Assembly: GCF_002741105.1 (NCBI RefSeq)
Contig: NZ_NIQU01000002.1
Coordinates: 124,001 to 188,000, forward strand
Length of the DNA: 64,000 nucleotides
Reading direction: 5' to 3'
Source of the DNA: Pseudomonas sediminis
GTDB taxonomy: Bacteria; Pseudomonadota; Gammaproteobacteria; Pseudomonadales; Pseudomonadaceae
Made by a program: the position numbers and the translations under genes. Shown piece after piece: positions 24,471-32,539 of this stretch; position 1 is the stretch's first letter; each line of letters starts with the position of its first letter. The notes beneath the pieces are model-generated. The model was not told where the DNA came from. It saw only the letters and a program-made list of their open reading frames with translations, and made no database searches.

Positions 24471-24490
24471 AATTTTTGTGCACAAAAATT
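24471..24490. promoter_or_regulatory. Perfect 20-base palindrome with TTGTGCACAA core
   Basis: AATTTTTGTG followed by CACAAAAATT is an exact 20-base inverted repeat. It is the strongest member of the operator family seen before uraH, puuE, the NCS2 permease and moaA. It lies about 120 bases upstream of the glcG-like start. Confidence 0.65.
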
Positions 24491-24526
24491 AAAATCAAAT
24501 AACTCAATCAAAGTATCGAATAACCC

Positions 24527-25441
24527 TTACCCATTACGGGCTTCCCAGTAGCCCGGCGTGTTGTAGATGCCTTTCAGATAATCGATGAAGAAACGCACCT
24601 TGGCCGGCAGATAACGCTGCTGCGGGAACACCGCCTGGATGTCGTAGGCTGGCAGAGCGTACTCGTCAAGCACCGTCACCAACTCGCCCGCTTTCAGCTC
24701 GGCCTGGATCTCCCAGGTGGAGCGCCAGCCGATCCCCAGCCCCTGCTTGACCCAGCTATAGAGCAGCTCGCCATCGTTGCAGTCGAGGTTGCCGGCCACC
24801 TTCACCGCCACCTGTCGACCGTCACGCAGGAAGGTCCAGCCACGTTGCTGGCCACCCTGCATGTTGAACGCCAGGCAGTTGTGCCGCACCAGGTCATCCG
24901 GCGTGCGCGGCACGCCATACAACTCGAAATAACGCGGCGCGCCGCAGACCACTCGGCGATTGGGAAACAGCTTGAGCGCCACATAGTTGGGGTCGGTGAC
25001 CTCACCGATGCGAATGCCCATGTCGTAGCCCTGACGCACCAGATCCACCACGCTGTCAGTGAAGTTGAACGACAGCTTGAGGTCTGGGTATTGCGCCAGG
25101 AACGCCGGTGCATGGGGCGCGATATGACGCCGGCCGAACGCCGCCGGCGCGGACACCACCAGATGCCCGCGCACCGATTTACCGCCGCGCGCGACGCTGG
25201 CATCGGCCTCGTCGAAGTCCTTGAGCAGGTTGCGGGCACGCTCCAGGTATTGCTCGCCCAGGTCGGTCAGTTGCAGCCCGCGCGTGGAGCGGTGCATCAG
25301 TTTGACGCCCAGGTGTTGCTCCAGCGCATCCAGCCGCCGGCCCATCACCACGGGCGTCACGCCCTCGCTGAGGGCGGCCGAAGCGAAGCTGCCGTTGTCG
25401 GCAACCAGAACGAAACTACGGATAAGGGTATGACGGTCCAT
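24527..25441 (-). CDS. LysR-family regulator divergent from gcl
   Basis: The 304-residue protein has an N-terminal winged helix (SFVLVADNGSFASAALSEG, then RRLDALEQHLGVKL) and a LysR co-inducer domain of the CrgA/DmlR-like class. It is divergent from gcl, with 109 bases between the starts, so it is the likely local regulator of the gcl-hyi-glxR genes. The co-inducer is unknown, possibly a glyoxylate or hydroxypyruvate-type acid. An inverted repeat at 25442 covers its own ribosome site, consistent with autoregulation. Confidence 0.88.
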   Translation of the reverse strand: MDRHTLIRSFVLVADNGSFASAALSEGVTPVVMGRRLDALEQHLGVKLMHRSTRGLQLTDLGEQYLERARNLLKDFDEADASVARGGKSVRGHLVVSAPAAFGRRHIAPHAPAFLAQYPDLKLSFNFTDSVVDLVRQGYDMGIRIGEVTDPNYVALKLFPNRRVVCGAPRYFELYGVPRTPDDLVRHNCLAFNMQGGQQRGWTFLRDGRQVAVKVAGNLDCNDGELLYSWVKQGLGIGWRSTWEIQAELKAGELVTVLDEYALPAYDIQAVFPQQRYLPAKVRFFIDYLKGIYNTPGYWEARNG

Positions 25442-25460
25442 TCGATACTCCAGATATCGA
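25442..25460. promoter_or_regulatory. Candidate LysR-type operator at the lysR/gcl divide
   Basis: TCGATA and TATCGA flank seven bases, giving a LysR-box-like interrupted palindrome. It abuts the LysR start codon and contains the GGAG that should serve as its ribosome site. Confidence 0.4.
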
Positions 25461-25550
25461 CAGAACTGAAGTATCCATCAATTCCCCCTCTTTCGCCCAG
25501 CGGTCATCCTCTCCCTCAACAGAAAAACAACCGATTCGAGAGGAATGGTC

Positions 25551-27326
25551 ATGGCCAGAATGAGAGCAATCGAGGCAGCCGTACTGGTGATGCGTCGCGA
25601 AGGCGTTGATATCGCGTTCGGCGTCCCCGGCGCTGCCATCAACCCCCTGTATGCCGCACTGAAGAAACTCGGTGGCATCGATCACGTCCTGGCCCGTCAC
25701 GTCGAAGGCGCTTCGCACATGGCCGAGGGTTACACCCGCACCAATGCCGGCAACATCGGCGTGTGCATCGGTACCTCCGGCCCCGCCGGCACCGATATGG
25801 TCACCGGCCTGTACTCGGCATCCGCCGACTCCATTCCAATTTTGTGCATCACCGGCCAGGCGCCGCGTGCCCGTATGCACAAGGAAGATTTCCAGGCAGT
25901 CGACATCACCAGCATCGTCGGTCCGGTGACCAAGTGGGCCACCACCGTGATGGAGCCCGGCCAAGTGCCGCGCGCCTTCCAACGTGCCTTCCATGAAATG
26001 CGCAGTGGCCGTCCTGGCCCGGTGCTGATCGACCTGCCGTTCGACGTGCAGATGGCCGAGATCGAATTCGACATCGACGCCTACGAGCCACTGCCGGTTG
26101 CCAAGCCGAGCACCAGCCGCGTCCAGGCCGAGAAAGCCATCGCGATGCTCAACGACGCCGAGCGCCCGCTACTGGTCGCTGGTGGCGGTATCTTCAATGC
26201 CGATGCGGCGGACAAACTGGTCGAATTCGCCGAATTGACCGGCGTGCCGGTAGTGCCGACGCTGATGGGCTGGGGCGCGATCCCTGACGATCACAAGCTG
26301 ATGGTCGGCATGGTCGGTCTGCAGACCTCGCACCGTTACGGCAACGCTACCCTGCTCGCCTCCGACCTGGTATTCGGCATCGGCAACCGCTGGGCTAACC
26401 GCCACACCGGTTCGGTCGACGTCTATACCGAAGGCCGCAAGTTCATCCACGTCGACATCGAACCGACGCAGATTGGCCGCGTGTTCAACCCGGATCTGGG
26501 CATCGCCTCCGATGCCGGCAAAGCACTGGACGCCTTCCTCGAAGTGGCCCGCGAGTGGAAAGCCGCCGGCAAGCTGAAAGATCGCAGCGCCTGGGTCGAG
26601 TCCTGCCGCGAGCGTAAGCGTACCCTGCAGCGCAAGACCCACTTCGACAACGTGCCGGCCAAACCGCAGCGCGTGTACGAAGAGATGAACGAAGCCTTCG
26701 GCAAGGACACCTGCTACGTCAGCACCATCGGTCTGTCGCAGATCGCCGGCGCTCAGTTCCTGCACGTGTACAAGCCGCGTCACTGGATCAACTGCGGCCA
26801 GGCCGGCCCACTGGGCTGGACCATTCCGGCGGCCCTGGGTGTGGTCAAGGCCGACCCGCAGCGTCAGGTCGTGGCACTGTCTGGCGACTATGACTTCCAG
26901 TTCATGATCGAGGAGCTGGCCGTCGGTGCGCAGTTCAACCTGCCCTACATCCATGTGCTGGTGAACAACTCCTACCTGGGTCTGATCCGTCAGGCGCAGC
27001 GCGGCTTCGACATCGATTACTGCGTGCAACTGGCGTTCGAGAACATCAACGCGCCGGAGCTCAACGGTTACGGCGTCGACCACGTCGCGGTAGTCGAGGG
27101 CCTGGGCTGCAAGGCGATCCGCGTGCTCGACCCGAACGAGCTGCAGAACGCCTTCGCCGAAGCCAAGCGCCTGATGGCCGAGCACCGCGTACCGGTGGTG
27201 GTGGAGATCATCCTAGAGCGTGTCACCAACATCTCCATGGGCACCGAGATCAACGCCATCAACGAGTTCGAGGAACTGGCCGAGCGCGGCGTCGACGCCC
27301 CGACCGCCATCTCGCTGCTCGACTGA
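25551..27326 (+). CDS. gcl: Glyoxylate carboligase (tartronate-semialdehyde synthase)
   Basis: Gcl condenses two glyoxylates to tartronate semialdehyde and CO2, using thiamine diphosphate and FAD. The 591-residue protein aligns closely by memory with E. coli Gcl: [47 protein letters not shown], and the ThDP-binding [12 protein letters not shown]. At position 51 it has the hallmark valine (ARHVEGAS) in place of the catalytic glutamate of other ThDP enzymes. The ATG at 25551 has AGAGGA at good spacing; the ATG at 25545 is too close to it. It leads a run with hyi and glxR. Confidence 0.97.
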   Translation: MARMRAIEAAVLVMRREGVDIAFGVPGAAINPLYAALKKLGGIDHVLARHVEGASHMAEGYTRTNAGNIGVCIGTSGPAGTDMVTGLYSASADSIPILCITGQAPRARMHKEDFQAVDITSIVGPVTKWATTVMEPGQVPRAFQRAFHEMRSGRPGPVLIDLPFDVQMAEIEFDIDAYEPLPVAKPSTSRVQAEKAIAMLNDAERPLLVAGGGIFNADAADKLVEFAELTGVPVVPTLMGWGAIPDDHKLMVGMVGLQTSHRYGNATLLASDLVFGIGNRWANRHTGSVDVYTEGRKFIHVDIEPTQIGRVFNPDLGIASDAGKALDAFLEVAREWKAAGKLKDRSAWVESCRERKRTLQRKTHFDNVPAKPQRVYEEMNEAFGKDTCYVSTIGLSQIAGAQFLHVYKPRHWINCGQAGPLGWTIPAALGVVKADPQRQVVALSGDYDFQFMIEELAVGAQFNLPYIHVLVNNSYLGLIRQAQRGFDIDYCVQLAFENINAPELNGYGVDHVAVVEGLGCKAIRVLDPNELQNAFAEAKRLMAEHRVPVVVEIILERVTNISMGTEINAINEFEELAERGVDAPTAISLLD

Positions 27327-27328
27327 TC

Positions 27329-27394
27329 CGTAGGGTGCGCCACGCGCACCGCCATATGAGCGCGTACCACCAGGTGCGCAAGGCGCACCCTACG
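27329..27394. repeat. REP-like inverted repeat inside the gcl-hyi operon
   Basis: Twelve-base arms CGTAGGGTGCGC and GCGCACCCTACG enclose a second pair (GCGCACC / GGTGCGC). The element fills almost the whole gap between gcl and hyi, and could adjust the relative amounts of the two messages. Confidence 0.75.
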
Positions 27395-27421
27395 AAATTG
27401 CACCACGACAAGGAGCCAACC

Positions 27422-28204
27422 ATGCCCCGTTTTGCTGCCAACCTGTCCATGCTGTTCACCGAAGTGGACTTTCTGGACCGTTTCGCCGCTGCCGCCGAAG
27501 CCGGTTTCAGCGGCGTGGAATACCTCTTCCCCTATGACTTCGCGGTAGAAGAGATCAAAGCCCGCCTGGACGCCAACAAGCTCGAGCAGGTGCTGTTCAA
27601 CCTGCCAGCCGGCGACTGGGCCAAGGGTGAGCGCGGCATCGCCTGCCACCCGGACCGCGTCGAGGAGTTCCGCTCTGGCGTCGACAAGGCCATCGCCTAC
27701 GCCAAGGTGCTGGGCAACAAGCAGATCAACTGCCTGGCCGGCATCCGCCCGCAGGGCGTGGACTGCGCGACCGTCGAGAAGACCTTCGTCGACAACCTGC
27801 GCTACGCCGCTGACAAGCTGGCTGGCGCCGGCATTCGCCTGGTCATGGAAGCCATCAACACCCGCGACATCCCCGGCTTCTACCTGAACAACACCAAGCA
27901 GGCGCTGGACATCCGCGACAAGGTCGGCAGCACCAACCTGTACCTGCAGTACGACATCTACCACATGCAGATCATGGAAGGTGACCTGGCCCGTACGGTT
28001 GAAAGCAACCTGGCCGCCATCAACCACGTGCAGCTGGCCGACAACCCGGGCCGCAACGAGCCGGGCACTGGCGAGATCAACTATCGCTTCCTCTTCGAGC
28101 ACCTGGATCGCATCGGCTACCAGGGCTGGATCGGCTGTGAATACAAGCCGGCAACCACCACCGCTGCCGGCCTCGGCTGGATGAAAGCGCACAACGCAAT
28201 CTGA
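27422..28204 (+). CDS. hyi: Hydroxypyruvate isomerase
   Basis: Hyi interconverts hydroxypyruvate and tartronate semialdehyde. The 260-residue TIM-barrel protein starts MPRFAANLSMLFTEVDFLDR and has the conserved metal-site segments VMEAINTRDIPGFYLNN, YDIYHMQIMEGD and IGCEYKPATTT. AAGGAG stands seven bases before the ATG. It is 26 bases before glxR and separated from gcl by a REP-like element; all three lie on one strand. Confidence 0.95.
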   Translation: MPRFAANLSMLFTEVDFLDRFAAAAEAGFSGVEYLFPYDFAVEEIKARLDANKLEQVLFNLPAGDWAKGERGIACHPDRVEEFRSGVDKAIAYAKVLGNKQINCLAGIRPQGVDCATVEKTFVDNLRYAADKLAGAGIRLVMEAINTRDIPGFYLNNTKQALDIRDKVGSTNLYLQYDIYHMQIMEGDLARTVESNLAAINHVQLADNPGRNEPGTGEINYRFLFEHLDRIGYQGWIGCEYKPATTTAAGLGWMKAHNAI

Positions 28205-28230
28205 GCCCCACTCTTCAGGAGCAATCTCTC

Positions 28231-29121
28231 ATGGCTAAAATCGGATTCATCGGCACCGGCATCATGGGCAAACCCATGGCGCAGAACCTGCAGAAAGCCG
28301 GCCACACCCTGTTCTTCTCCGAGCACTTCGACAAGGCCCCGGCCGACCTGGTTGGCGACAACGGCATCGCCCTGGCCAACCCGAAGGAAGTCGCCCAGGA
28401 AGCCGAATTCATCATCGTCATGGTCCCGGACACCCCGCAGGTCGAAGACGTGCTGTTCCGCGCCGATGGCGTTGCCGCGGGCGTTGGCGCTGGCAAGGTA
28501 GTGATCGACATGAGCTCGATCTCCCCCACCGCGACCAAGACCTTCGCCGAGAAGATCAAGGCCACCGGCGCCGCTTACCTGGACGCCCCGGTGTCTGGCG
28601 GTGAAGTTGGTGCCAAGGCCGCGACCCTGTCGATCATGGTCGGTGGCTGCCCGAATGCCTTCGAACGCGCCCTGCCGCTGTTCCAGGCGATGGGCAAGAA
28701 CATCACCCGCGTCGGCGGCAATGGCGACGGCCAGACTGCCAAGGTGGCTAACCAGATCATCGTCGCACTGAACATCCAGGCAGTGGCCGAAGCTCTGCTG
28801 TTCGCCGCCAAGAACGGCGCCGATCCAGCCAAGGTGCGTGAAGCGCTGATGGGTGGCTTCGCCGGCTCGAAAATCCTCGAAGTGCACGGCGAGCGCATGA
28901 TCAAGGGCACCTTCGATCCGGGCTTCCGCATCAGCCTGCACCAGAAGGACCTCAACCTGGCGCTGTCCGGCGCTCGCGAGCTGGGCCTGAACCTGCCCAA
29001 CACTGCCAACGCCCAGCAAGTGTTCAGCACCTGCGCGGCCCTCGACGGCAGCGGTTGGGACCACTCCGGCCTGATCAAGGGTCTGGAGCACATGGCCAAC
29101 TTCAATATCCGCGGCGAGTAA
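28231..29121 (+). CDS. glxR: 2-hydroxy-3-oxopropionate (tartronate semialdehyde) reductase
   Basis: The enzyme reduces tartronate semialdehyde to D-glycerate with NAD(P)H. The 296-residue beta-hydroxyacid dehydrogenase has the Rossmann motif IGFIGTGIMGKPMAQNL at the N-terminus, the substrate motif DAPVSGGEVGA, and the catalytic lysine region GQTAKVANQI. It ends the gcl-hyi-glxR run; the glycerate kinase gene follows after a 411-base block of repeats, so that gene may have separate transcript ends. Confidence 0.94.
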   Translation: MAKIGFIGTGIMGKPMAQNLQKAGHTLFFSEHFDKAPADLVGDNGIALANPKEVAQEAEFIIVMVPDTPQVEDVLFRADGVAAGVGAGKVVIDMSSISPTATKTFAEKIKATGAAYLDAPVSGGEVGAKAATLSIMVGGCPNAFERALPLFQAMGKNITRVGGNGDGQTAKVANQIIVALNIQAVAEALLFAAKNGADPAKVREALMGGFAGSKILEVHGERMIKGTFDPGFRISLHQKDLNLALSGARELGLNLPNTANAQQVFSTCAALDGSGWDHSGLIKGLEHMANFNIRGE

Positions 29122-29141
29122 CAGAGCGCCCTCTCCCCCGG

Positions 29142-29167
29142 CCCCTCTCCCGCATGCGGGAGAGGGG
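29142..29167. repeat. Perfect 26-base CCCCTCTCCC palindrome
   Basis: CCCCTCTCCCGC, a central ATGC and then GGGAGAGGGG read identically on both strands. Similar elements occur at 29218 and 32482. Confidence 0.75.
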
Positions 29168-29217
29168 AGACAAGCAGCTCGGCGTTATACCGATTTTCGG
29201 CGTACGCCAAACCAGTC

Positions 29218-29241
29218 CCCTCTCCCATTTATGGGAGAGGG
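29218..29241. repeat. CCCTCTCCC palindrome, second copy
   Basis: CCCTCTCCCAT and ATGGGAGAGGG flank two T bases; a further GGGAGAGGGG follows directly, allowing alternative pairing. Confidence 0.7.
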
Positions 29242-29387
29242 TGAGGGAGAGGGGCTTTGCTTCTGGCTCACCCTTTCGACCTTCCTGGCAGGAGGTGTCA
29301 CGGCCCGATTGCCAGGTCGGTCGATTCCACTCCCCAGGCGCTGCCACGCGGCGCCTGCGGACTGGAATCGATCCAGCGAAAGAACAT

Positions 29388-29498
29388 TGATCGTTCCCAC
29401 GCTCTGCGTGGGCATGCATCTCGTGACGATCCGCGTCGCACAACAGCAGACGCCTGAGCGTCTCGCCAGGCGTTACCACGCGGACGCGGGAACGATCA
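29388..29498. repeat. Long inverted repeat with TGATCGTTCCC ends
   Basis: Eleven-base arms TGATCGTTCCC and GGGAACGATCA enclose about 89 bases, including a nested CCCACGC / GCGTGGG hairpin. CGTTCCCACGC...GCGTGGG is a recurrent intergenic element in Pseudomonas genomes. Confidence 0.7.
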
Positions 29499-29532
29499 TC
29501 CAGCGTCACCCCCAGAACAAGAGAACATCGCC

Positions 29533-30804
29533 ATGACCTTCGACCCGCAACGCCTGCTGCGCGACCTGTTCGCCACCGCCATCGCTGCCGCGCATCCGCG
29601 CCAGGTGCTGGCCGATCATCTGCCCGCCGACCGCAGTGGCCGCGTCATCGTCATCGGCGCTGGCAAGGCCGCAGCGGCAATGGCTGAGGTGATCGAGCAG
29701 GAATGGCAAGGCGAGGTCAGCGGCCTGGTGGTGACCCGCTACGAGCACGGCGCCGACTGCAAGAAGATCGAAGTGGTGGAAGCCGCACATCCGGTGCCGG
29801 ACGATGCCGGCGAGCGCGTCGCGCGCCGGGTGCTGGAATTAGTGTCGAACCTCAGCGAAGACGACCGCGTGATCTTCCTTCTCTCCGGTGGCGGCTCCTC
29901 GCTGCTGGCGCTGCCAGCCGAAGGCATCAGCCTCAAGGACAAGCAGGCGATCAACAAGGCCCTGCTCAAATCCGGCGCCACCATCGGTGAGATGAACTGC
30001 GTACGCAAGCACCTCTCGGCGATCAAGGGCGGACGTCTGGCCAAGGCCTGCTGGCCGGCCACCGTGTACACCTACGCCATCTCCGACGTGCCCGGTGACG
30101 AAGCCACGGTGATTGCCTCCGGCCCCACCGTGGGTGACCCGACCACCTCGGCCGAAGCCCTGACGATTCTTGCCCGCTACGCCATAGACATCCCGGCCAA
30201 CGTACGCAGCTGGCTGCAGGACCCACGCTCGGAAACGGTCAAGCCCGGCGATCCGGTACTCGCTCGTAGCCACTTCCAATTGATCGCCACCCCGCAGCAG
30301 TCGCTCGACGCCGCCGCGGCCAAGGCCGAAGCCGCCGGTTTCCCGGTGCTGATCCTCGGCGACCTGGAAGGCGAGTCGCGCGACGTGGCCAAGGTGCATG
30401 CCGGCATCGCCCGCCAGGTGCAGCTGCACGGCCAGCCGATCAAACCGCCCTGCGTAATCCTATCCGGCGGCGAAACCACCGTCACCGTGCGCGGCAACGG
30501 CCGTGGCGGGCGCAACGCCGAATTCCTCCTCAGCCTCACCGACAGCCTCAAGGGCCTGCCCGGTGTCTACGCGCTGGCCGGTGATACCGACGGCATCGAC
30601 GGCTCCGAAGACAACGCCGGCGCCATCATGACGCCGTACAGCTATGCCCGTGCCGGCATCAAGGGCCTGAGCGCCCGCGACGAGCTGGACGACAACAACG
30701 GCTATGGCTATTTCGCCGCCCTCGACGAGTTGATCGTCACCGGCCCGACCCGTACCAACGTCAACGATTTCCGCGCCATTCTGATTCTCGAGAACGACCA
30801 ATGA
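29533..30804 (+). CDS. ttuD: Glycerate 2-kinase (TtuD/MOFRL type)
   Basis: This 423-residue kinase phosphorylates D-glycerate made by GlxR. It has the N-terminal DUF4147 glycerate-kinase domain (GRVIVIGAGKAAAAMAEV; HPVPDDAG; FLLSGGGSSLL) and a C-terminal MOFRL domain (GGETTVTVRGNGRGGRN; GDTDGIDGSEDNAGA). Homologues are often called hydroxypyruvate reductase TtuD, from tartrate degradation, but the fold is that of type II glycerate kinases. Its stop overlaps the pyruvate kinase start as ATGA. Confidence 0.9.
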   Translation: MTFDPQRLLRDLFATAIAAAHPRQVLADHLPADRSGRVIVIGAGKAAAAMAEVIEQEWQGEVSGLVVTRYEHGADCKKIEVVEAAHPVPDDAGERVARRVLELVSNLSEDDRVIFLLSGGGSSLLALPAEGISLKDKQAINKALLKSGATIGEMNCVRKHLSAIKGGRLAKACWPATVYTYAISDVPGDEATVIASGPTVGDPTTSAEALTILARYAIDIPANVRSWLQDPRSETVKPGDPVLARSHFQLIATPQQSLDAAAAKAEAAGFPVLILGDLEGESRDVAKVHAGIARQVQLHGQPIKPPCVILSGGETTVTVRGNGRGGRNAEFLLSLTDSLKGLPGVYALAGDTDGIDGSEDNAGAIMTPYSYARAGIKGLSARDELDDNNGYGYFAALDELIVTGPTRTNVNDFRAILILENDQ

Positions 30805-32216
30805 ACGCCGACAAGAAAGTAAAGATCCTCGCCACCCTCGGCCCGGCCATCCGCGATGCCGCACACATCCGCCAACTGGTGGAAGCCGGGGTCAACCTGT
30901 TTCGCCTCAATTTCAGCCACGGCGAACACGCCGATCACGCCCAGCGCTACCAGTGGGTGCGCGAAGTGGAGCGCGAGCTGAACCAGCCCATCGGCATCCT
31001 CATGGACCTGCAGGGGCCGAAGCTGCGCGTCGGCCGCTTTGCCGAAGGCAAGGTGCAACTGGTCAACGGCCAGAGCCTGCGCCTGGATCTGGACAAGACG
31101 CCCGGCGACGCCAGCCGGGTCAACCTGCCCCACCCGGAAATCATCGAAGCCCTGCAGCCGGGCATGAGCCTGCTGCTGGACGACGGGCGCCTGCGTCTGA
31201 AAGTGACTGCCAAGCAGAATGATGCCGTGATCACCGAAGTGATCGCCGGTGGCGAACTGTCCGACCGCAAGGGCGTCAACGTACCCGAGGCCGTACTGCA
31301 GCTGTCGCCACTGACCGAAAAGGATCGCCGCGACCTGACCTTCGGCCTGGAGCTGGGTGTGGACTGGGTCGCGCTGTCCTTTGTGCAGCGCCCCGAGGAC
31401 ATCGTCGAAGCCCGCGAACTGATAGGCGGCAAGGCCTTCCTAATGGCCAAGATCGAGAAGCCCTCGGCGGTGATCCATCTGGAGGAAATCGCCAAGCTGT
31501 GCGACGCCATCATGGTGGCGCGCGGTGACCTGGGCGTGGAAGTACCGGCCGAGAACGTGCCGCGTATCCAGAAGGACATCGTGCGCACCTGTCGCCAACT
31601 GGGCCGCCCGGTAGTTGTGGCCACGCAGATGCTCGAATCCATGCGTTTCTCCCCGGCACCGACCCGTGCCGAAGTCACCGACGTGGCCAACGCCGTGGCC
31701 GAGGGCGCAGATGCGGTGATGCTGTCGGCCGAAACCGCCTCCGGCGACTACCCGCTGGAAACCGTGCAGATGATGAGCAAGATCATCCGTCAGGTGGAAA
31801 ACGGTCCGGACTACCAGAGCCAGCTCGACGTCGGCCGTCCGCAGGCCGAGGCCACCGCCAGCGATGCCATCAGTTGCGCCATTCGCCGTATCAGCTCGAT
31901 CCTGCCGGTCGCCGCATTGGTCAACTACACCGAGTCTGGTGCCAGCAGCCTGCGCGCCTCGCGCGAGCGGCCCAAGGCGCCAATCCTGAGCCTGACGCCG
32001 AGCCTGACCACGGCGCGGCGCCTGACCGTGGCCTGGGGCATCTATTCGGTGGTCAACGAACGCCTGCGCAAGGTCGAGGAAGTCACCAGTACCGCGCTGG
32101 AAATCGCCCAGGCCCAGGGCATGGCTCAACGTGGCGAAACCGTGGTGATCACCGCCGGTGAACCCTTCGGCCAACCCGGCAGCACCAACAGCCTGAGGAT
32201 CGAAACACTGCATTAA
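30801..32216 (+). CDS. pyk: Pyruvate kinase
   Basis: Pyruvate kinase makes pyruvate and ATP from phosphoenolpyruvate, finishing the glyoxylate-to-pyruvate branch. The 471-residue protein has the substrate-site FRLNFSHGEHADH, the catalytic-lysine block FLMAKIEKPSAVIHLEEI, and the DGVMVARGDLG-like segment DAIMVARGDLGVEVP. It is translationally coupled to the glycerate kinase gene by a four-base overlap. It is probably a pathway-dedicated isozyme (TtuE-like); Pseudomonas usually has another pyk. Confidence 0.95.
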   Translation: MNADKKVKILATLGPAIRDAAHIRQLVEAGVNLFRLNFSHGEHADHAQRYQWVREVERELNQPIGILMDLQGPKLRVGRFAEGKVQLVNGQSLRLDLDKTPGDASRVNLPHPEIIEALQPGMSLLLDDGRLRLKVTAKQNDAVITEVIAGGELSDRKGVNVPEAVLQLSPLTEKDRRDLTFGLELGVDWVALSFVQRPEDIVEARELIGGKAFLMAKIEKPSAVIHLEEIAKLCDAIMVARGDLGVEVPAENVPRIQKDIVRTCRQLGRPVVVATQMLESMRFSPAPTRAEVTDVANAVAEGADAVMLSAETASGDYPLETVQMMSKIIRQVENGPDYQSQLDVGRPQAEATASDAISCAIRRISSILPVAALVNYTESGASSLRASRERPKAPILSLTPSLTTARRLTVAWGIYSVVNERLRKVEEVTSTALEIAQAQGMAQRGETVVITAGEPFGQPGSTNSLRIETLH

Positions 32217-32231
32217 GCCGAGCTGCTCTCC

Positions 32232-32298
32232 TGTAGGGTGCGCCATGCGCACCGAAAGCCGTACGCACGAAAAAAAGGTGCGCACGGGGCACCCTACA
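32232..32298. repeat. REP-like inverted repeat, GTAGGGTGCGC family
   Basis: TGTAGGGTGC pairs with GCACCCTACA, with an inner GCGCACC / GGTGCGC pair. It begins 15 bases after the pyk stop and may act as a transcript end. Confidence 0.7.
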
Positions 32299-32308
32299 CA
32301 GCTCCGTA

Positions 32309-32364
32309 GCTCGGATTAAATCCGGGGAATGCTCTGACCCTGCGCCCCGGATTTCATACGGGCT
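32309..32364. repeat. Inverted repeat, CGGAT/ATCCGGGG family
   Basis: AGCTCGGATTAAATCCGGGG pairs imperfectly with CCCCGGATTTCATACGGGCT. A related fragment is seen near 23840. Confidence 0.55.
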
Positions 32365-32380
32365 GTGCGTTGTATTGATT

Positions 32381-32454
32381 CGTAGGGTGTCGCGGGGCCG
32401 CCTGGCCCGTGTGCATCTTGCGTCCCGTTATCGGTGCGCACGGCGCACCCTACG
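32381..32454. repeat. REP-like inverted repeat, GTAGGGT family
   Basis: CGTAGGGTGTCGCG at the left and CGGCGCACCCTACG at the right form the outer arms of a 74-base element. Confidence 0.65.
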
Positions 32455-32481
32455 TAGCTCCTCCAAGCGACACGGACGGCT

Positions 32482-32507
32482 CCCCTCTCCCGCTTGCGGG
32501 AGAGGGG
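32482..32507. repeat. CCCCTCTCCCGC palindrome, third copy
   Basis: CCCCTCTCCCGC and GCGGGAGAGGGG flank two T bases. It is followed by GGGGGAGAGGG, which could compete for the left arm. It lies 33 bases before the urea transporter start. Confidence 0.7.
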
Positions 32508-32539
32508 CTGGGGGAGAGGGCTCTCTTGGCACAGACATC

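Larger units (their letters stand above)
29122..29532. other. Intergenic mosaic of palindromic repeats between glxR and the glycerate kinase gene
   Basis: These 411 bases have no gene. They hold several unlike inverted repeats in series: two CCCTCTCCC palindromes (29142, 29218), a shorter set of arms around 29280-29350 (GGCGCTGCC / GGCGCC), and a 111-base TGATCGTTCCC element (29388). RNA from this space would be highly folded. Confidence 0.65.
32217..32539. other. Repeat-rich gap before the urea transporter gene
   Basis: This 323-base stretch has no gene. Four palindromic elements are packed in it: two GTAGGGT-family (32232, 32381), one CGGAT-type (32309) and one CCCTCTCCC-type (32482). No clear promoter or ribosome site was found for the following gene. 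Confidence 0.6.

Noticed and set aside
29122..29532. Repeated palindromes considered as a CRISPR array
   Set aside because: The repeats are of unlike sequence, differ in length and are not regularly spaced; no cas genes are present.
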